Source: Thecamonas trahens ATCC 50062
Lineage: Eukaryota; Apusozoa; Apusomonadida; Apusomonadidae
NCBI RefSeq assembly: GCF_000142905.1
Contig: NW_013657616.1
Location: 58,542-87,647 of the forward strand
Length of the DNA stretch: 29,106 nucleotides
Direction: 5' to 3'
Part shown: positions 27,021 to 29,106 of the stretch, piece by piece
How positions within the stretch are numbered: the stretch's first letter is position 1
Layout of the letters: every line of letters begins with the position of its first letter
The notes under the pieces: generated by a model
Told to the model about the DNA's origin: nothing
Database searches by the model: none
Seen by the model: the letters and a program-made list of their open reading frames with translations, nothing else
Position numbers and translations under genes: made by a program

Positions 27021-28814
27021 TTACAAAAACGACTCCAGTAACAGCTTCAGCTGGTCCTCCACAAACGCAGGATCGCCCAGCACATCCTTGTACGTCCCAG
27101 GCCGGAACCGCTCCGCAACGCCGAGAAGAACGTCCAAGTCTGTCTTGCTCCCGAGGCCCACATCGCCACGCAGCTTCTTGACCGTATCCTTGGAGAGCGA
27201 AGCGCTCACCTCTAGCTCGGCTTCCACGCACTTGATGAGCAGCAGCGCCCGCCGTGTCAGCGTCCGCATCCCCTCGCCGATCCGCGCCGCGCGTAGCGGA
27301 ACAGGTAGCCGCAGCACGTCCACCACGAGCGCCTCAATCAGTGCCGACGCCTCTTTGATCGGCCTGAACAGCCCGTCAGACGCAGACCAGCGATTCTCCG
27401 CGTCCATGCCAAACAGAAGCGCGAGTTCAGACTCCATGTACTCGTCGCGGAGCACCGCGTACTCGTTGTACGAGTGAGTCTGGTACAATCGAAGCGACTC
27501 GAGGTCAATGAGCGTCGTCGGCAGAAGCGAGTGGATGACGACCTCGTCGTCGAGCGCCACGGCTCGCCCGGCCGCCGATCCAATGCTCGCCGGCTCGCTC
27601 CAGCCCTCGCCATCGCCCTCACTTCCTTCGCCGCTCGCTCCGCCTCCGGCCCCGGCCCCGGCCCCGGCACCGTCGTCGCCGGCCGCCTCCACCACTAAGC
27701 CCTGCAGGTACAGGTCCGGGACATAGTGCGAGCCCGCCGTGCCCAGCTCACCGCAATCGCCGCCACGCCGGACAAGTGCCGCCCGGAGCCGCTCCTGCGG
27801 CGAAATGAAGAGCGCGAGCGTGGCCAGAAACGCGTTGACCGTCTGCACGTCCGGCCCGGCCACAACCGTGCACCCGTGGTTCTGAAGGTGCGCCCCGATG
27901 CACGCCGCCAGGAACGAGTGGTCAAACTCGGTCGCAAGGTGTGACGCCCCAAACAGCGACGCTTCAAACGAGAGCTCCTCAGGCAGCGCAGCGGAGTAGA
28001 GCGCTGCGAGCGTGGCCACAAACGGCGGGACAAACGTCGAGAATATGGCCATCGCCTCGCTCGCCATCCGCTTGAGGAGCGCAACAAGCTTCTCCACCAT
28101 GTGCAGCATCCGCGAGGTCACCACCTGATACAGGACAAGAAAGCGGTCAAGCGCTTCCATGCTCAGCACGAGCGAAAAGGCAAACCGCTGGAGCGAGCCG
28201 TCAAACATCCCGGCAAAGACCACGCTCGCCACCACAGCGTCCATCTCCGGGAGAACGTGGAACTTGGGCTCCAGCGACGCATCGTCCAGCTCGCGACAGA
28301 TCTCGTCCTTGAGAATCTGCTGCGCCAGCGAGTTGCCCTCGTTCTCGTCCAGCGGCGCCGCTCCTTCCCACACATGCAGCAGCCGCGGCCCGCACACGTT
28401 GTCCCACAGCGAGACCTGCATGCATCTCAGCCACGGCTCGCGTCCGCCGGCCACCTCGGGCACCGCCTCCACCGTCGGCTTGAGGCTCAGCACCGTGGCC
28501 ATGAACGACGGCGGCGGCGGCGGCTCGCGCGACGATGCCGAGAAGAACGACCAGATCGATGACCACAGTGCCCGTGACTCGCTCTCGCTCTGTCCGCTCT
28601 GAGCCGCCGACGCCGCCGCCGTGTCGCCTGTATCGCCTGCGTTGTTTGCGTTCCCCGTGTCGGTCATGTCAGCCGTGTCGGCCGTGTCGGCCGTGTCGGC
28701 CATGTCGGCCATGTCGGCCGTGGTGGTGGTGGCGGCCGTGGTGGTGGTGGCGGCCATGGTGGTGGTGGTGGCGGATGGCTCGGCCGGGGTGGGTGTGGGG
28801 GTAAGGGAGGACAT
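27021..28814 (-). CDS. C9orf72: C9orf72 homologue (DENN-type GTPase regulator)
   Basis: Pattern matches to animal C9orf72, in order: VSLWDNVCGPRLLHVW (human type YWDNILGPRVRHIW); EICRELDDASLEPKFHVLPE (GEILRN...VKFFVLSE); FLAACIGAHLQNHGCTVVAG (FLLNAISSHLQTCGCSVVVG); ALFISPQERLRAAL (LFLTPAERK); YVPDLYLQGLV; LLPTTLIDLESL (PYPTTHIDVD); LRDEYMESELALLF (RRYMRSELTAFW); RRALLLIKCVEAE (RKALTLIKYIEDD); KTDLDVLLGVAERFRPG (GDLNIIMALAEKIKPG). Longin domain from residue ~131, DENN parts to the end. In animals C9orf72 acts with SMCR8 and WDR41 as a GAP-type complex in autophagy and lysosome signalling. The start is ATG 28814-28812 (MSSLTPTPT). A ~115-residue Thr/Ala-Asp-rich extension with ADT/ADM repeats precedes the core, and the remaining ~480 residues equal the animal length. 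A Gly-Ala insert lies at nt ~27640-27680. No intron is seen. SMCR8 and WDR41 are not in the window. Confidence 0.88.
   Translation of the reverse strand: MSSLTPTPTPAEPSATTTTMAATTTTAATTTTADMADMADTADTADTADMTDTGNANNAGDTGDTAAASAAQSGQSESESRALWSSIWSFFSASSREPPPPPSFMATVLSLKPTVEAVPEVAGGREPWLRCMQVSLWDNVCGPRLLHVWEGAAPLDENEGNSLAQQILKDEICRELDDASLEPKFHVLPEMDAVVASVVFAGMFDGSLQRFAFSLVLSMEALDRFLVLYQVVTSRMLHMVEKLVALLKRMASEAMAIFSTFVPPFVATLAALYSAALPEELSFEASLFGASHLATEFDHSFLAACIGAHLQNHGCTVVAGPDVQTVNAFLATLALFISPQERLRAALVRRGGDCGELGTAGSHYVPDLYLQGLVVEAAGDDGAGAGAGAGGGASGEGSEGDGEGWSEPASIGSAAGRAVALDDEVVIHSLLPTTLIDLESLRLYQTHSYNEYAVLRDEYMESELALLFGMDAENRWSASDGLFRPIKEASALIEALVVDVLRLPVPLRAARIGEGMRTLTRRALLLIKCVEAELEVSASLSKDTVKKLRGDVGLGSKTDLDVLLGVAERFRPGTYKDVLGDPAFVEDQLKLLLESFL
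27648..27671 (-). repeat. (GGGGCC)3 in the C9orf72 homologue
   Basis: The coding strand reads GGTGCC followed by three GGGGCC units (27665-27648). It encodes alternating Gly-Ala within a Gly/Ser/Glu-rich low-complexity segment between the longin and DENN parts. Confidence 0.9.
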
Positions 28815-29106
28815 GGGTGGTGTCCAGGTATATGCGGAGGCGTGCGTGCCCGTGGTCGTGTGGGGTGTGGGTGTGGGGTGTGGGGTGTGGGGGGTGTGGT
28901 GGGTGTGCCGTGTGCCGTGTGCCGTGTGCCGTGTGCCGTGTCGCCGTGTGCCGTGTGCCGTCGTCGCCTGTCGCCTGTCGTCGCCTGTGTCCCACATGTG
29001 ATACGAGTAGTGAGAGAGTCTATCTCAGACACGATTACCTTGATTACCAGCTCGATCACCCCCCCACCCATCATCACCCCCCCATCTCGTCATCCCCCCC
29101 CCCTTT
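28815..29106. other. 5' flank of the C9orf72 homologue with GT-rich repeats
   Basis: Contains GTGTGGG-type repeats (28855-28900) and a 7-bp GCCGTGT array with interruptions (about 28905-28985). Unique sequence and C runs follow up to the window end. The minus frame remains open upstream of ATG 28814, but the resulting His/Thr/Pro repeats are repeat artefacts. No second gene is seen. Confidence 0.5.

Noticed and set aside
28815-28997. N-terminal extension of the C9orf72 homologue upstream of ATG 28814
   Set aside because: It encodes only GT-array products (His/Thr/Pro). The next ATG gives a normal eukaryotic start.

Overview
This looks like nuclear DNA of a free-living, GC-rich unicellular eukaryote. 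The evidence is a GT-AG spliceosomal intron (complement 4082..4184), tRNA genes with an intron at the canonical position 37/38, split RNA polymerase III promoters with T-run terminators, and eukaryote-specific protein families (PH, RasGAP, C9orf72-type DENN, KICS2). Strong G/C third-position bias and abundant micro- and minisatellites recall the apusomonad Thecamonas. That assignment is an inference from style and was not tested by a search. No bacterial operon, virus, transposase or CRISPR array was seen.

Layout. 1-543: GT-rich DNA and a 27-bp minisatellite. 544-1738 (-): PQQ/quinoprotein-type beta-propeller. 1885-4241 (-): helical-hairpin (WHEP-like) plus multi-PH protein with one clear intron. 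5106-6098 (+): WD40 protein. About 6696-10766 (+): very large low-complexity protein (coiled coil, Ser-rich, Lys-Ala, Arg-Ser). 10792-11699 (-): SAM methyltransferase. A shared promoter region follows, filled by an 8-bp satellite (11845-12103). 12375-15404 (+): GAPVD1-like RasGAP protein. 15577-19431 (-): multi-pass membrane protein with a Cys-rich ectodomain, apparently 5'-truncated. 19435-22190: five identical intron-containing tRNA-Gly(GCC) genes in diverging repeat units. 22469-24220 (-): KICS2 (C12orf66) homologue. 25152-26846 (+): malic enzyme, followed by a decayed copy of its own 3' end. 27021-28814 (-): C9orf72 homologue.

The genes are single-gene eukaryotic units, so neighbourhood says little about shared function. 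Even so, two animal regulators of lysosomal nutrient/mTORC1 signalling, KICS2 and C9orf72, lie within 6.5 kb with a central-carbon enzyme between them, and a RasGAP lies further upstream.

Five reading frames (propeller, PH protein, methyltransferase, membrane protein, KICS2) are interrupted by single-base shifts, most of them at short T or G runs. Domain continuity is restored across each. The economical explanation is homopolymer miscounting in the assembly, but true decay is plausible for the membrane protein. Start codons and exon edges are inferred without transcript data.
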